Shown: positions 37,412-47,533 of the stretch, in pieces
Layout: the number at the start of each line of letters is the position of its first letter
Position numbering within the stretch: position 1 is the stretch's first letter
Assembly: GCA_903832665.1 (NCBI GenBank)
Contig: CAILCG010000017.1
Span: 101,162 to 165,161, forward strand
Length of the DNA stretch: 64,000 bases
Origin: an uncultured Methanomicrobiales archaeon
Lineage (GTDB): Archaea > Halobacteriota > Methanomicrobia > Methanomicrobiales > Methanospirillaceae
Direction of reading: 5' to 3'
The notes under the pieces: model-generated
Told to the model about the DNA's origin: nothing
What the model saw: only the letters and a program-made list of their open reading frames with translations
Databases searched by the model: none
Made by a program: the position numbers and the translations under genes

Positions 37412-40400
37412 TCACCTGCCGGAACCGGGATATTTCCATTTTTTAATGGCATATGCGATTCCCAGAACACCGACTGCCACAATCAGGTAAATATTTTTTA
37501 CCACGAGTCCCGCCACCCACGCCATCATGTTGATAAAAATATTCACGGCCGTTCCGGGGGGGAGGTGGTGGCGGTGTTTCCGGGGGAGCCTGCATGGGCC
37601 CGGGTGACAGAGTTGAAGATTTTTCCGGGGAATTTGCAGTAACGAGGGGCTTTGTAAACAGGGCAATGCAGCAGAAATGCGATATCTCTGCAGTTATCCT
37701 TCCGGTACTGGCATCATACCGGGTGGGAAGATCCACCCAGGTACCCGACTGGTGATCATAGGTCTTCACCACAAAATCCTGCCCCAGCGGTGCATCCGGC
37801 GGGTACGAGAACGAGAGGGAAACGGCAGGAGAGAACGTAGCTCCCTCGAGCTCGAAATTGTAGGCCATGCCGGCAAAAGTATAGGTCGCGGATGGCGGGA
37901 CGGGAGGTAAACTCTCAACGGGAATTGCCGATAGGGTAACGGTTGAGAGAGGGGCACCTGCACGGTCTTTTGCCGTAACCCCAAGACCAAGAGAGATCTG
38001 GGCCAGCCGGTCTGTTGACTGGAGCAGGGTTGCCTGGGAGATCACACCATTGGCATTGGTGTATACTTTTTCCGTTTTTCCCGGATCCGGCGGCGCAAGT
38101 TTTGGAGGAGGATTTACCTTCTGGACGGTTGCGGGATCGGCAGCTTTACCGGTACCGGCTCCGGTTGAGGGGGCGCTGTTGTCGTCCGGGGGATTTATGT
38201 GACTCGCTACCGTTAAGGTGATGAGCTGAAAAGGATTACCGGAGCCGGAGAGTTGGGATAAACCGAATGTTGAAAATCCATGAGGAGAATCGATCTCGAA
38301 ATAATCGAGGTTTTTTACCGAATCGTTGTAGAGGAATCTGCTCCGAAGAACTTCTCCCGTTGATCGATCGTCAGAGATTCTCTCAACATAGGTATTGGTT
38401 CGGCAATTCCGGCTCTCAATCCATGTTGAGTTGACACTCATATGTAACTGGGCTGATCCGGTTGACGGGAAATTTGTTTTACTAATTTTAGTAGTGTATG
38501 CCAGATCATCAACGTCGAGGAAGTTGGACATAGTAGCGATCCTGCCGAACGTATAAAGATCAGAAGGCAGTGCTCCCTCCCAAACCTGAGTGTTCACAGA
38601 GCCGCCAACCGGGTATGTGGGAAGGGAGATACTGTAATTGATGGAACTCAATGCGCCGGTCTCCTGCGAAAAACCGGCAAGGGGTATCTCTTTGGTTTTG
38701 AGAATAACTCCCGACAGATTGCCATGTATCATACCGGGTGCCGATGAAAAACCAATACCATCATTGGAAAGGAAAGTGATATTCTGCCAGCCATAATTCA
38801 AGAGTGAAAGATCCGTACATATCAGTGCTGATCTAGTATTGACCGGGGTGAATTTTGTGGTATCTATAGTTAGATACTGTGAGCCGAAAAGGTTGGAGAT
38901 TGTGATTCCCGTAATGGAAGTATTAGCATTTTCATTTGCCCCACTCAATATGCGAATGCTTTTTGTTGCAGTTGAATACCCCCAGGATTACTCGCATTTA
39001 AAAGGACGGAATAGGTTCCGGATTGGGCATAGACATGGGTTGGATTTTGTAGATCAGAAAAACTCCCATCCCCAAATGACCAGTTCCATGCGGTAGCAGC
39101 TAATGAGGTATCTGAAAACGACACGGATACTGGAGGAAATCCGGATTCGGGAATTGAGGTGAAAGCTGCAATGGGAGCCGATCCAAGCGAAATGTTATAA
39201 GAATTCTTTATCGGGGTCTCATTTCGGCAATACGGGTTATTGACAGTGAGCCTGACCATCTGTGTCCCGGGGACATTATAGGTAAACAACGGGTTTTGTA
39301 GTGTCGAAATATTACCATCGCCAAATTCCCATCGCCAGTGAGATGCCGGTGTTGAGCCGGGAACGGTCGCGTCAGTGAACTGGACTGACAGGGGTGTCAG
39401 CCCAGTCTGCGGAATGAATGTGAAATCGGCAACCGGGCAGATCTCGGTGACACTATCCGTGTAGAGATAGATGTCCCGGTTACAGTTACGAAAATCAGTC
39501 AAGACGATTCGGTCATTGTACGCTGCCGGACCGATAAGGGAATATCCCGAGGCATCGGACCATCCCTGGATATCCGCACCCGGTGTTGTAATCCGGGTGT
39601 TCAACCCGGTTACGGTATCATTCACATACAGGTCATATTTGGAAGTCCCGCGATTTCGTGAATCGAGCCAAATAACCTTAGTGCCGGATAATATTGGCCG
39701 GTTCTTCTTTGCGGTATTCGGCCCATTATCGATCCGGGACATAAGAGAGGATGAGGTATGGTTTATCCAGATGTTCCCGTTTGTATTGATCCGCTCATCC
39801 TTCCATACAACGTCAGTGCCAAGAATGTATGGCTTCATCTGATTTGAGAGGGGTAACCCCGGTGTGAGATTATAGATAAAATTTGTTGCCGTATCGTTCA
39901 TGAAAATATCTGATTTGGTTGCACTGTTCCGGTAATCCTGCCACACCACAAGATTGCCGGAGATTACCGGATATTTTTTGTTTGCACCCGGCGCACCGGG
40001 AGTGATGAGCGTTTCTTTCAGCGATGAAAGATTGTACTGGTAAATATCATAATTCCCGTTCCGCTGATCCTGCCATACGATCTGGTTGCCATCAATCACC
40101 GGAGCTGACTGGTCTGCCGGATCTGAAGTAATGCGACTTTCGGTAGCGGTCGAAAGATTATATACATAGATATCATAATTCCCGTTCCGGTAGTCCTGCC
40201 AAACAATATTGTCATTGGATTGAGCAGGGTCATGGGCAATTGCCCCGGAAGGAGTGATTCGTTTCTCTTCCCCCGTAACGATATTATAGCCATAAATGTC
40301 CCAGCTCCCGTCCCGGGTATCCTCCCACGTAATCCAGTCACCATAAATTGAAGGAGCCTGCTGGTCACTATCCATTGTGTTAATCGTGATCAGGCTTTCG

Positions 40401-40489
40401 GTTCCCGCCACAACAGGACTAATAATAAGCACTACAAGGAGAACTCCCGATAAAAAAGAAAGGATGGGGATTCTGTTTGGATTTTTCAT
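37412..40489 (-). pseudogene. TolB-like/PKD surface protein interrupted by two frameshifts
   Basis: About 1,025 codons if repaired. From the ATG at 40489: signal peptide (ILSFLSGVLLVVLIISPVVAG), a beta-propeller of repeated blades of the W-x-D-x-R-N-x-x-x-D-I-Y type (residues 40-330), two PKD domains (VADFTFIPQTGLTPLSVQF and IAAFTSIPESGFPPVSVSF), a further extracellular region and a Pro-rich linker. The first frame stops at 38945-38947, and one added T restores the next frame. A 7-G run at 37556-37562 then throws the end out of frame; six Gs would join it to a C-terminal membrane helix (IYLIVAVGVLGIAYAIKKW). Surface protein; error, phase variation and decay are all possible. Confidence 0.8.
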
Positions 40490-40568
40490 CGCCAATTCTC
40501 TCCGTTGGTTGCCAGACTGACCATACCTCACCACTTTTTTGCACGACACCAGTGAATGAACCTTTTTT

Positions 40569-42013
40569 TCAAACCCATGAGAAACCGGCGAAATACCACA
40601 TAAATGACATAATATCAATGGCAAATACACCATCCGTCAACCTGCCACCAGTCGTTTTCGTTGTCCACAAATCCCGGGTTTTATTAGCCCAACCTAAATA
40701 AGCCGGTCCTTCATAAAAATCCGGTAAAGGTCCGTCCGCAAAAGATCCGTAACCGCCCCCGGGTAAGGAAATGTTTGTAGTGCGATTTTCGTACGTCACT
40801 CCGCAGGGCTTATACCCCATGGATTCCGGAGAACAACATAATTCTTGCCTCCCTCTTTATAGACCCCAAGCAATGAGTACGAGTGCGACGCGACAAGAAC
40901 ATCGCTGTTATATTTTATGCCGCTAATGCCCGCTGAAGGGTATGTGTACGCAACGGTGGATCGTTTCGTTTTCCGGAAAAGCTGGTTTGTCGGAGAAGAG
41001 CATTTATCCCAGAGATAGGAAAATAGACTATCAGGGGTAGAGAAATTCTCCCATACCCATGAACAACAACAATTACTGGAACGAATACCGTTTATAATGG
41101 GATTATGAAAGAACCGTTGCCAGTTCTCATCACCTTTCAGTACGTATACCGCGTATTGAGGGTCGCCCTTGGGGAGTTTGCAGACATTGTTCCGGTCCTT
41201 CCCGGTATTTAGGTATCGCATTGCAAATGCTTTCTCCATCATCGCAACCCAGCGTTCCGGATATTTGGAATATGACCAAACGAATGAGGAGGAAGTCGGA
41301 CCCGCACCGGGAGGGACCGGGAGATCATCTGAGGGGTAGATGTATCCGTCATCCACCAGTTCCTGGCCCGAAAGTGGCCCGGCAGGATCGAGAATAAAAA
41401 TACCGCAGCTGTTATCAGCGGTCAGAATATCCGGGAAGGTCCAGGCAATAGAACTCAGCGCAGCAATAAACCAACAGTCATCAGCTCCACCTTGGATAGG
41501 TGCATCAAATGTCGGGTATGCTCCAACCGTCCAGGGAAGTGTTGAGGGAACCCAGTTGGTTGCATCGGTACAGATTCCAGACGAATCTCCCGTACCTCCA
41601 CCATTTAGGGCACTCCCCCGACCTGAAAATAATGTAAGATTATATTGAGGATCAAACAATTGCTCGTAAACATTACCAAGGTATTGCCGAAAAAGCTCTT
41701 TAACTTCTTCGGCAGGACGATCAACATTCCAATCAATTGCCATTACACCTTTTTTTTTCATCCGCTTTGCATTTACCAGAGCATAAGGACTTCGGGCGCC
41801 TATAAAAAACTTTTCCGGGAACCGGTTTTTCAGTTGTGCGGCATTGAATTTCGGCAGGGTGCGACCAAACTCACCAGATTGGGATTTTGGTGTTGGTTTG
41901 AAAGGTACTACTGGGGTAAGCCACATCGCTGAGGTCATGGTAGCAAGAACCCCTGAATTGACCTTGGCGGATGTTTTCCTCTTAGTGTCAATCTGCATTT
42001 TCTCAGTCGGCAT
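40569..42013 (-). pseudogene. Calpain-type (C2) cysteine protease with one frameshift
   Basis: About 481 codons when joined. No signal peptide. The catalytic triad is readable: Cys180 in GGADDCWFIAALSSIAW, His377 in ASHSYSLLGVYK and Asn397 in VLRNPWG. Right after RNPWG the frame runs into ISPAE and stop; one more G in the GGGG at 40815-40818 gives RNPWGYKPCGVTYENRTTN and the typical calpain ending DGVFAIDIMSFMWYFAGF. No calcium-binding or C2 domain is present. The SD GGAGAGGAG and a palindrome-flanked TATA lie upstream. Calpains are uncommon in archaea; substrate unknown. Confidence 0.85.
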
Positions 42014-42052
42014 CGTTACTCCTCTCCAGGATAGGGTTACTCATCATCTCTG

Positions 42053-42102
42053 ATATTTTCCCGGATTTATGCGGGAAAATATTCAAAATTACTTGAATAT
42101 TT
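42053..42102 (-). promoter_or_regulatory. Two perfect palindromes around the calpain TATA box
   Basis: ATATTTTCCCG (42053-42063) and CGGGAAAATAT (42072-42082) are perfect 11-base arms; the 8-base loop holds CATAAATC on the minus strand, a good TATA box about 55 bases before the calpain start. A second inverted repeat, AAATATTCAA (42077-42086) with TTGAATATTT (42093-42102), overlaps it upstream. Such dyads at a TATA box are typical repressor sites; the regulator is not identified. Confidence 0.6.
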
Positions 42103-42398
42103 CTTTCACAATATATTAAATCTTATGACTTGATTTTCACAGGTACTAATACTGATATCGAGTCGAATAAGAGAATGAACAATCCGGCAGGATTAAAAAA
42201 TGGAACAAACCAGTGACAATCCGGAAACGTATCGCTTTTTTGTGAATACAAAACCACAATAAAACCTGAAAATGGGGCTATTTCAGTTAAGGGTTTTTTG
42301 TACGAATTTTTAAGTAAATTTTATGTAAAAATGAGAAAATATGACCCCTCGTTTTTTTTATTGTCCAGATTTTGGCCGGTTATGCACACAAGTAGTAA
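42103..42398. other. Gene-free spacer
   Basis: A+T-rich DNA upstream of the calpain palindromes and downstream of a HEAT-repeat gene. A run of T8 near 42352 could end minus-strand or plus-strand transcripts. No coding frame supported. Confidence 0.4.
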
Positions 42399-43361
42399 TT
42401 ACGGAGCCTCTTCCGGCATCTTCTTCACGATATACCATGCGTGGATCCCCAGCAGAAGATAGAAAGGAAACAGCACACTGTAGGTATTTGATTCCCCCGA
42501 AGTCTTGAAGAGCCACACCGTCACCGTGATGTCAATCTGGAAGATCATGATCCCCCACCATTTACCGAGATACCCGTACCCGAGTCCCGGCAGGAGGAAA
42601 TTAAGGAATCCCGCAATCAGGGGATTTTTTTTCATGCGCGGTCGTTGGTATAACCCCCCGGGGAGGTACATCGGGGGGACACCGCACTTCTGCGATGCCA
42701 ATACCGCTTCCCACCGCACCTGCCGGTTTTCATCGGCAAGCGAACGGACAAGCACCGGTCCGGCGTCCCGGTCACCAATAGTTCCCAGCGTTCGTACCGC
42801 CCTGACCCTGACCTCACCGTCCGTATCGCGAAGGAGATTTTCCAACGCGGGGAGGGCAGGACTGCCCAGTTCGGTTAATTTTTCCCATTCCTGCATCCCC
42901 GCAAAGTACCAGGCCCATTCCGTCACATTTGCCGGTTTGTGACCGACCTTCACCAGCGAAATTGCCGATCCGTAACGGACATATTTGTCAGGATCCTTAA
43001 GGGCTTCAAGAATTGCCGGTGCAGCAGCGGGATCACCGATTTCTCCCAGGGCGATTACGGCCTGCCAGCGGACTTCACTGCCCGGATCTTGGGTCATCCC
43101 AATCAGGAAAGATACGGCACGGGGATCTTTAATCTCCGCAAGAGCGCCAATGACCCCTAACCGGAGATTCCTGTTTTTTTTCCGGAGGGCAGAAAGAAGA
43201 GGGCAGGTCGCGTCGGAACCAATGGTCCCCAGAGCATGTACCGCAGAAGCCTGGACATCCGGATCCTTCGAAGAGAGTAGCCTGATGAGTCCGTTGATAT
43301 CCCGCTTCCGGATCATGAGCTCGGTATCGGGATTTTTCAGGAAGAACAAATCAGGGAACAT
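42399..43361 (-). CDS. HEAT-repeat protein with membrane tail, copy 1
   Basis: 320 aa from the ATG at 43361. Five or six HEAT/PBS-lyase repeats of about 31 residues (DVQASAVHALGTIGSDATCPLLSALRKKN, EVRWQAVIALGEIGDPAAAPAILEALKD, EVRVRAVRTLGTIGDRDAGPVLVRSLAD) followed by two or three membrane helices (LIAGFLNFLLPGLGYGYLGKWWGIMIF and VLFPFYLLLGIHAWYIV). Likely a membrane-tethered scaffold. Tandem paralogue of the next gene, 10 bases away. Confidence 0.85.
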   Translation of the reverse strand: MFPDLFFLKNPDTELMIRKRDINGLIRLLSSKDPDVQASAVHALGTIGSDATCPLLSALRKKNRNLRLGVIGALAEIKDPRAVSFLIGMTQDPGSEVRWQAVIALGEIGDPAAAPAILEALKDPDKYVRYGSAISLVKVGHKPANVTEWAWYFAGMQEWEKLTELGSPALPALENLLRDTDGEVRVRAVRTLGTIGDRDAGPVLVRSLADENRQVRWEAVLASQKCGVPPMYLPGGLYQRPRMKKNPLIAGFLNFLLPGLGYGYLGKWWGIMIFQIDITVTVWLFKTSGESNTYSVLFPFYLLLGIHAWYIVKKMPEEAP

Positions 43362-43371
43362 TGTCGTATCC

Positions 43372-44253
43372 TCAACTGGAATCTGCCATCCGTCGGGCCA
43401 GGTAGAAGGTGTGGACCGCCAGCACTGCGGTAATCCCCAAGTAATTGTAACCAATACCAAGGAACAGGAAGTTCAGGATTGCTGCGGCATAAGGATTGGG
43501 ACCGGTTCGTTCACGGGCGGCAAGCATCAGGGGCAGCCGGCTGGATGAGACACCGCAGTTCATGGAGGCCAGCACCGCTTTCCATCGCACGGTGGGATCC
43601 CGGTCTTTCAGAGCAGTCGGGCAGGCAGTCTGTGAGTGGGTATCCCCAATCTCCCCCAGGATTGATACAATCGCTGAACGGGTTGCTGGATCACTGTCCC
43701 GGAAAATATCCATGAGTGGCCGGGTTGCAGCAGCCCCGTATTTCCGCACCGACTCCCAGTCCTGAAAGGCGATGAGCTGGCAGATCCGCTCTGCATCGGT
43801 CTCGGGTTGCCAGCCCAGCTTTACCAGCCCCTCTGCAGCCCCGTACCGAATATACCGGCTCTCATCGTTCAATAACCGGACAAGTACCGGAATCGCCTCT
43901 GGAGAGCCAGTCTCTCCCAATGCAAGGGAAGCTGCTAACCTGACTTCGGTAACCGGATCCTTCTGCAGGATCCTGATAAGGGGTTCCAGGGTCGGGAGAT
44001 CCCTGATAGTATTCAGCTCGGTAATCGCGCCAATCTTTACCATCCCGCTCGCAGAGTGCAGGGCATCGAAAAGAAAGGGAATTGCCTTGTTACCCAGGTT
44101 CCCGAGGGCTTCTGCGGCATGCAACCGGAGAACAGGATCCTTATGCCCAAGGATCCGGATGATGGCCGGTATATCACCATTCTGCTGCAACCGGTCGATA
44201 TCGCTAACAGACAATGACGGTGCATTCAGCCAGGTCATTACAGGCAACCCCAA
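43372..44253 (-). CDS. HEAT-repeat protein with shortened membrane tail, copy 2
   Basis: 293 aa, upstream paralogue of the preceding gene with the same HEAT array (PVLRLHAAEALGNLGNKAIPFLFDALH, EVRLAASLALGETGSPEAIPVLVRLLND) and the shared MNCGV(S/P) plus Pro-rich junction. The membrane tail is shortened: ILNFLFLGIGYNYLG runs directly into ITAVLAVHTFYLARRM, lacking the middle helix of copy 1, which looks like an in-frame deletion. Upstream it diverges from the radical SAM gene, with about 200 bases between. Confidence 0.85.
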   Translation of the reverse strand: MGLPVMTWLNAPSLSVSDIDRLQQNGDIPAIIRILGHKDPVLRLHAAEALGNLGNKAIPFLFDALHSASGMVKIGAITELNTIRDLPTLEPLIRILQKDPVTEVRLAASLALGETGSPEAIPVLVRLLNDESRYIRYGAAEGLVKLGWQPETDAERICQLIAFQDWESVRKYGAAATRPLMDIFRDSDPATRSAIVSILGEIGDTHSQTACPTALKDRDPTVRWKAVLASMNCGVSSSRLPLMLAARERTGPNPYAAAILNFLFLGIGYNYLGITAVLAVHTFYLARRMADSS

Positions 44254-44451
44254 ACCATTATTGTGTGAGTATCATTCAAGGGGAAATATCAATCTTGCGG
44301 GATGCAGGGTGAAAAAATCCCGGGGTAACTTCTCCCCGGTACAGGGTTAGAGAAACTTCCCGGGACACACGGGAATTTTTCGCTCCCCATGGTTAAAGAA
44401 GAACGATTATACCTCTTAAAAAAGAGATGAAGGATTAAGGAAGCTCAACTC

Positions 44452-45618
44452 ATGAAAAGCCCGTTTCACATCATGCTGATCCCAACCCTGGGTTGTCCGG
44501 CCCATTGCAGTTACTGCTGGAGTTCTGAAGCGGGTTCCCCCCGGATGAGCATCGAGACCGTACGGGAGACTATTGCCTGGCTCCGGGATTTTAAAAAAGA
44601 ACAGGTCACCATCACCTTCCACGGCGGGGAACCTCTCCTTGGAGGGGTTGATTTTTACCGTGAGGCACTTCCCCTGCTCTCGGAGGGACTGAGCCAGCTC
44701 CGGCCAACGTTTGCCATGCAGAGCAACCTCTGGCTGCTCACTCCCGAGTTGGCAGACATTCTGGCAAAGTACCAGGTGCCGATCGGCACGAGCATTGATG
44801 GCCCGGAGGTGCTGAATGATTCCCAGCGGGGTGACGGGTACTTCAGAAAGACGATGAAGGGCTACGAGCTTGCAAAGGCACATGGCCTTGAGGTGCGCTT
44901 TATCTGCACATTTACCGGGGAATCCGTGAAGAGAAAAGAAGAGATCTTCCGGTTTTTCCTGAATAACGGGTTTGTCATGAAACTTCATCCGGCCCTGCCA
45001 TCCCTGCGCAGCGAGAACCCGAAGCAGTGGGCGCTCGAACCGACGGTCTATGGGGAACTGCTCATCTTCCTTCTCGACAAATATCTTGAAAATTTCGGGA
45101 AGATCGAGATCATGAACATCAACGATCTCTGCAGGTGCGTCTCTACCCGGAGGGGTTCTGTCTGTACCTTCGCTGACTGCATGGGCAGTACCTTTGCCAT
45201 TGGTCCTGACGGCAGCATCTATCCCTGTTACCGTTTTGTCGGCATGGACGAGTGGGTGATGGGCAATGTGCGGGATCGGCCTTCTCCGGAAACGCTCGCT
45301 AACACTCTCCCGGGAAGACGGATGGTGGAGTACCGGGAATTTGTCGATACTGCCTGCGGGGAATGTGCGCATATCAAATACTGCCGGGGCGGATGCCCCT
45401 ATAATGCGATCGCCCCAACCGGGGGTAAGATCAGCGGCGTAGATCCCCACTGTACAGCCTACAAGAAAGTTTTTGACGAGATGAATGACCGGATCAATGA
45501 AGAGATGTTCGGATCCGATGAGATGGAGATGCCGGCATTTCCCCCGTTAGCTCCTCAACAGAAACGAGCGAAAAAAGCGGGAATGATGACCCTGATGCAC
45601 TCGGTGCTTTCGAAATAA
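44452..45618 (+). CDS. Radical SAM/SPASM peptide-modifying-type enzyme
   Basis: 388 aa. Radical SAM core with Cys15, Cys19, Cys22 (GCPAHCSYCW), FHGGEPLLGG for SAM, and a C-terminal SPASM domain with CTFADCMGSTFAIGPDGSIYPCYRF and CGECAHIKYCRGGCPYN for two auxiliary 4Fe-4S clusters. The layout matches anaerobic sulfatase-maturase and peptide-modifying enzymes; a methanogen-specific family (TIGR04083, named from Methanospirillum) has this form and is thought to act on a small Cys-rich peptide. I see no convincing Cys-rich peptide gene next to it. Confidence 0.88.
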   Translation: MKSPFHIMLIPTLGCPAHCSYCWSSEAGSPRMSIETVRETIAWLRDFKKEQVTITFHGGEPLLGGVDFYREALPLLSEGLSQLRPTFAMQSNLWLLTPELADILAKYQVPIGTSIDGPEVLNDSQRGDGYFRKTMKGYELAKAHGLEVRFICTFTGESVKRKEEIFRFFLNNGFVMKLHPALPSLRSENPKQWALEPTVYGELLIFLLDKYLENFGKIEIMNINDLCRCVSTRRGSVCTFADCMGSTFAIGPDGSIYPCYRFVGMDEWVMGNVRDRPSPETLANTLPGRRMVEYREFVDTACGECAHIKYCRGGCPYNAIAPTGGKISGVDPHCTAYKKVFDEMNDRINEEMFGSDEMEMPAFPPLAPQQKRAKKAGMMTLMHSVLSK

Positions 45619-45835
45619 AAAAAAAAGGTCTGTCCTTTTTTCATTTTTTCATGAAAAATTCTTACCATCAGACTATGGATTTCTCTCACCATCTTTGGCC
45701 GCATTCCTTCAAAAATAACCATACAACGCTGCGAAAAAAGAACCGGATCGGATTTTGCCGGATCTGGTTACGAGTGAAAACTGAATGGGATGGTGGGCAT
45801 TGCTCCGGACCATTGATTGCCGCAGAACGTATTTT

Positions 45836-45950
45836 GTCCCTCACTGACCCCCCTGCATGACATCATGCATAAATCATAAAATTTTACGACGTTAAATCAA
45901 GGTTTTTTCAACAAAATTATCGAACCGAAAAATGGGGGTCAGTGAGGGAC
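45836..45950. repeat. 115-bp element bounded by perfect 17-bp inverted repeats
   Basis: GTCCCTCACTGACCCCC (45836-45852) is exactly complementary to GGGGGTCAGTGAGGGAC (45934-45950). The 81 bases between include a smaller dyad TGCATGA-CA-TCATGCA (45854-45869). The surrounding 45619-46257 interval has no supported gene. The structure resembles a MITE or a long hairpin; clear target-site duplications are not visible. Confidence 0.65.
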
Positions 45951-46257
45951 ATTCGAAGTAATCACCATCAGACCGTTCAGATAATTCAGGAAATTTACAA
46001 CAGCATACATTCAAACCGCCATCATACAGGCGGGATAAAAGTATACCGCTAGGCCTCCCATAAGGGGACCCGGAATTTCCATGAGCCGCCTCGGGTTCAG
46101 GTGAATAACGGACACATGCCGATACGGGATCACACTGAAGGAGCGGCAGAACAATCATCAGGGATATGGGGCAACCCCACACGCGGTTATCTTCGAAAAC
46201 AATGGCAACCTGAAGAAAATTACCCTAAAAAACGGTTGAAAAAAAATTGAAAAAAAT

Positions 46258-46935
46258 TTATTCTTCTTTCTTCTCGGGTTTTGTATAGGTCTCTACGAGA
46301 ACGATATCGGTGATTCCGGTGATCTGCTCGAAACCTTCGTGGATGATCCGTCCGCGCCAGAGCATCCAGCGGCGGTCATAGTTGATGCCGGCCGGGAGGA
46401 TGACTGTCGCCTTTCCACCCTCAAGAGTGGCTTCCATTTCCCTGCCTGCATAGAGCCGGATAAGTCCCTTAAGCTGTGCGAGCGGGTCCTTGACCACTTC
46501 TTCAATCTTGTAGTGGTAGACAAGGGTCTGGCCCGCGAGGGGAGCATTGAAGTCCACGATCACGCGGTTGCCAATCACATCGACAACAGTGCCTTCGCCA
46601 AGCTCATCCATCTTCACCGGCATGCCGCGAACAGGTTTCTGGGTGAACTTGTTCTTGGGGTAGGACTGGATCCGCTTGGGGTCGCGTTCTCCGAATGCTT
46701 TTTCGGGAGTGACAGTAACATCGCCCTCGGTACCGGCATCCTTGCCCACAAGGGTCTCGTCAAGGCCAAGAATTACATGCTTCTGTCCGACACAGATCGT
46801 TACCGGGCCGTAGATCGCGTTCGGGCTGTGGATACCGGCTGTTTTTGCCTCTTCTTCAAAAGTGGTATCAAAAACATTACCATTCACACTGCCGGTATAA
46901 CTCAGTTTGATAAAATCTCCTTCGTGTATTGCCAT
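46258..46935 (-). CDS. FKBP-type peptidyl-prolyl isomerase (SlyD-like, long)
   Basis: 225 aa. FKBP fold (GDFIKLSYTGSVNGNVFDTT, VGQKHVILGLDETLVGKDAG, VTVTPEKAFGERDPKRIQ) with an inserted chaperone flap and a C-terminal extension of about 75 residues that archaeal long FKBPs carry. It folds proteins by isomerising Xaa-Pro bonds. Monocistronic, diverging from the CYTH gene with a 55-base gap. Confidence 0.95.
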   Translation of the reverse strand: MAIHEGDFIKLSYTGSVNGNVFDTTFEEEAKTAGIHSPNAIYGPVTICVGQKHVILGLDETLVGKDAGTEGDVTVTPEKAFGERDPKRIQSYPKNKFTQKPVRGMPVKMDELGEGTVVDVIGNRVIVDFNAPLAGQTLVYHYKIEEVVKDPLAQLKGLIRLYAGREMEATLEGGKATVILPAGINYDRRWMLWRGRIIHEGFEQITGITDIVLVETYTKPEKKEE

Positions 46936-46990
46936 AATTCACCTGACTATATTAAGTCGCAACGATGACAGATAAAAGTGTAGCACACCT

Positions 46991-47533
46991 ATGCTCGAAG
47001 TTGAATTAAAAGTCAAAGTCCCCGCGCTTGAACCCATACGGAAATTCCTGACGGAAAAAAAGGCGGAAAACCTCGGAAGGATACACGAACACGATATCTA
47101 TTATAATGCTCCCCATCGCGACTTCGGGATCACCGATGAAGCCGTCCGGGTCCGGTACACGAACGACCACGCACTGGTCACGTACAAAGGAGCAAAGATC
47201 AAAAAGTTCGGGCTCAAGGCACGCGAAGAGCTCAACACTGCCGTGGAATCCGGTGAAGTATTTGAGAAGATGCTCGACCGCCTCGGGTTTACCAAAACCA
47301 CCGAGGTTGACAAGTGGCGCGAGAACTACCGGTTCTCCGGTGCCACGATCTGTCTCGATGAGGTCAATGAGCTCGGGACATTTGTCGAGATAGAGATCAT
47401 GACTTCAGATGAGAATTCTCATGCTGAAGCCGAGATCAAAAAAATCGCAAAAGAGATTGGTGTAACGGGCGAGCCAATCCTCGCCTCGTACCTTGAACTG
47501 CTCCTGTCTAAACGGTCAGCAGTTCAATCTTGA
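46991..47533 (+). CDS. cyaB: CYTH-domain phosphatase / class IV cyclase family
   Basis: 180 aa. The N-terminal ExExK signature (EVELKVK, residues 3-9) and the beta-tunnel residues VRVRYTNDHALVTYKGAKIK, WRENYRF and CLDEVNELGTFVEIEI mark a CYTH protein. These bind organic phosphates and act as triphosphatases or, in some bacteria, adenylate cyclase. Cyclic AMP production is not implied here. Its 3' end overlaps the convergent phosphoesterase gene by 26 bases. Confidence 0.93.
   Translation: MLEVELKVKVPALEPIRKFLTEKKAENLGRIHEHDIYYNAPHRDFGITDEAVRVRYTNDHALVTYKGAKIKKFGLKAREELNTAVESGEVFEKMLDRLGFTKTTEVDKWRENYRFSGATICLDEVNELGTFVEIEIMTSDENSHAEAEIKKIAKEIGVTGEPILASYLELLLSKRSAVQS

Noticed and set aside
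44452..45618. Nitrogenase cofactor protein NifB or PqqE
   Set aside because: No NifX-like domain and the two SPASM cysteine blocks match sulfatase-maturase/peptide enzymes better.
45892..46182. Cys-rich 96-codon minus-strand frame as the substrate of the radical SAM enzyme
   Set aside because: It runs through the inverted-repeat element, has no SD or TATA in place and the cysteine pattern is irregular.
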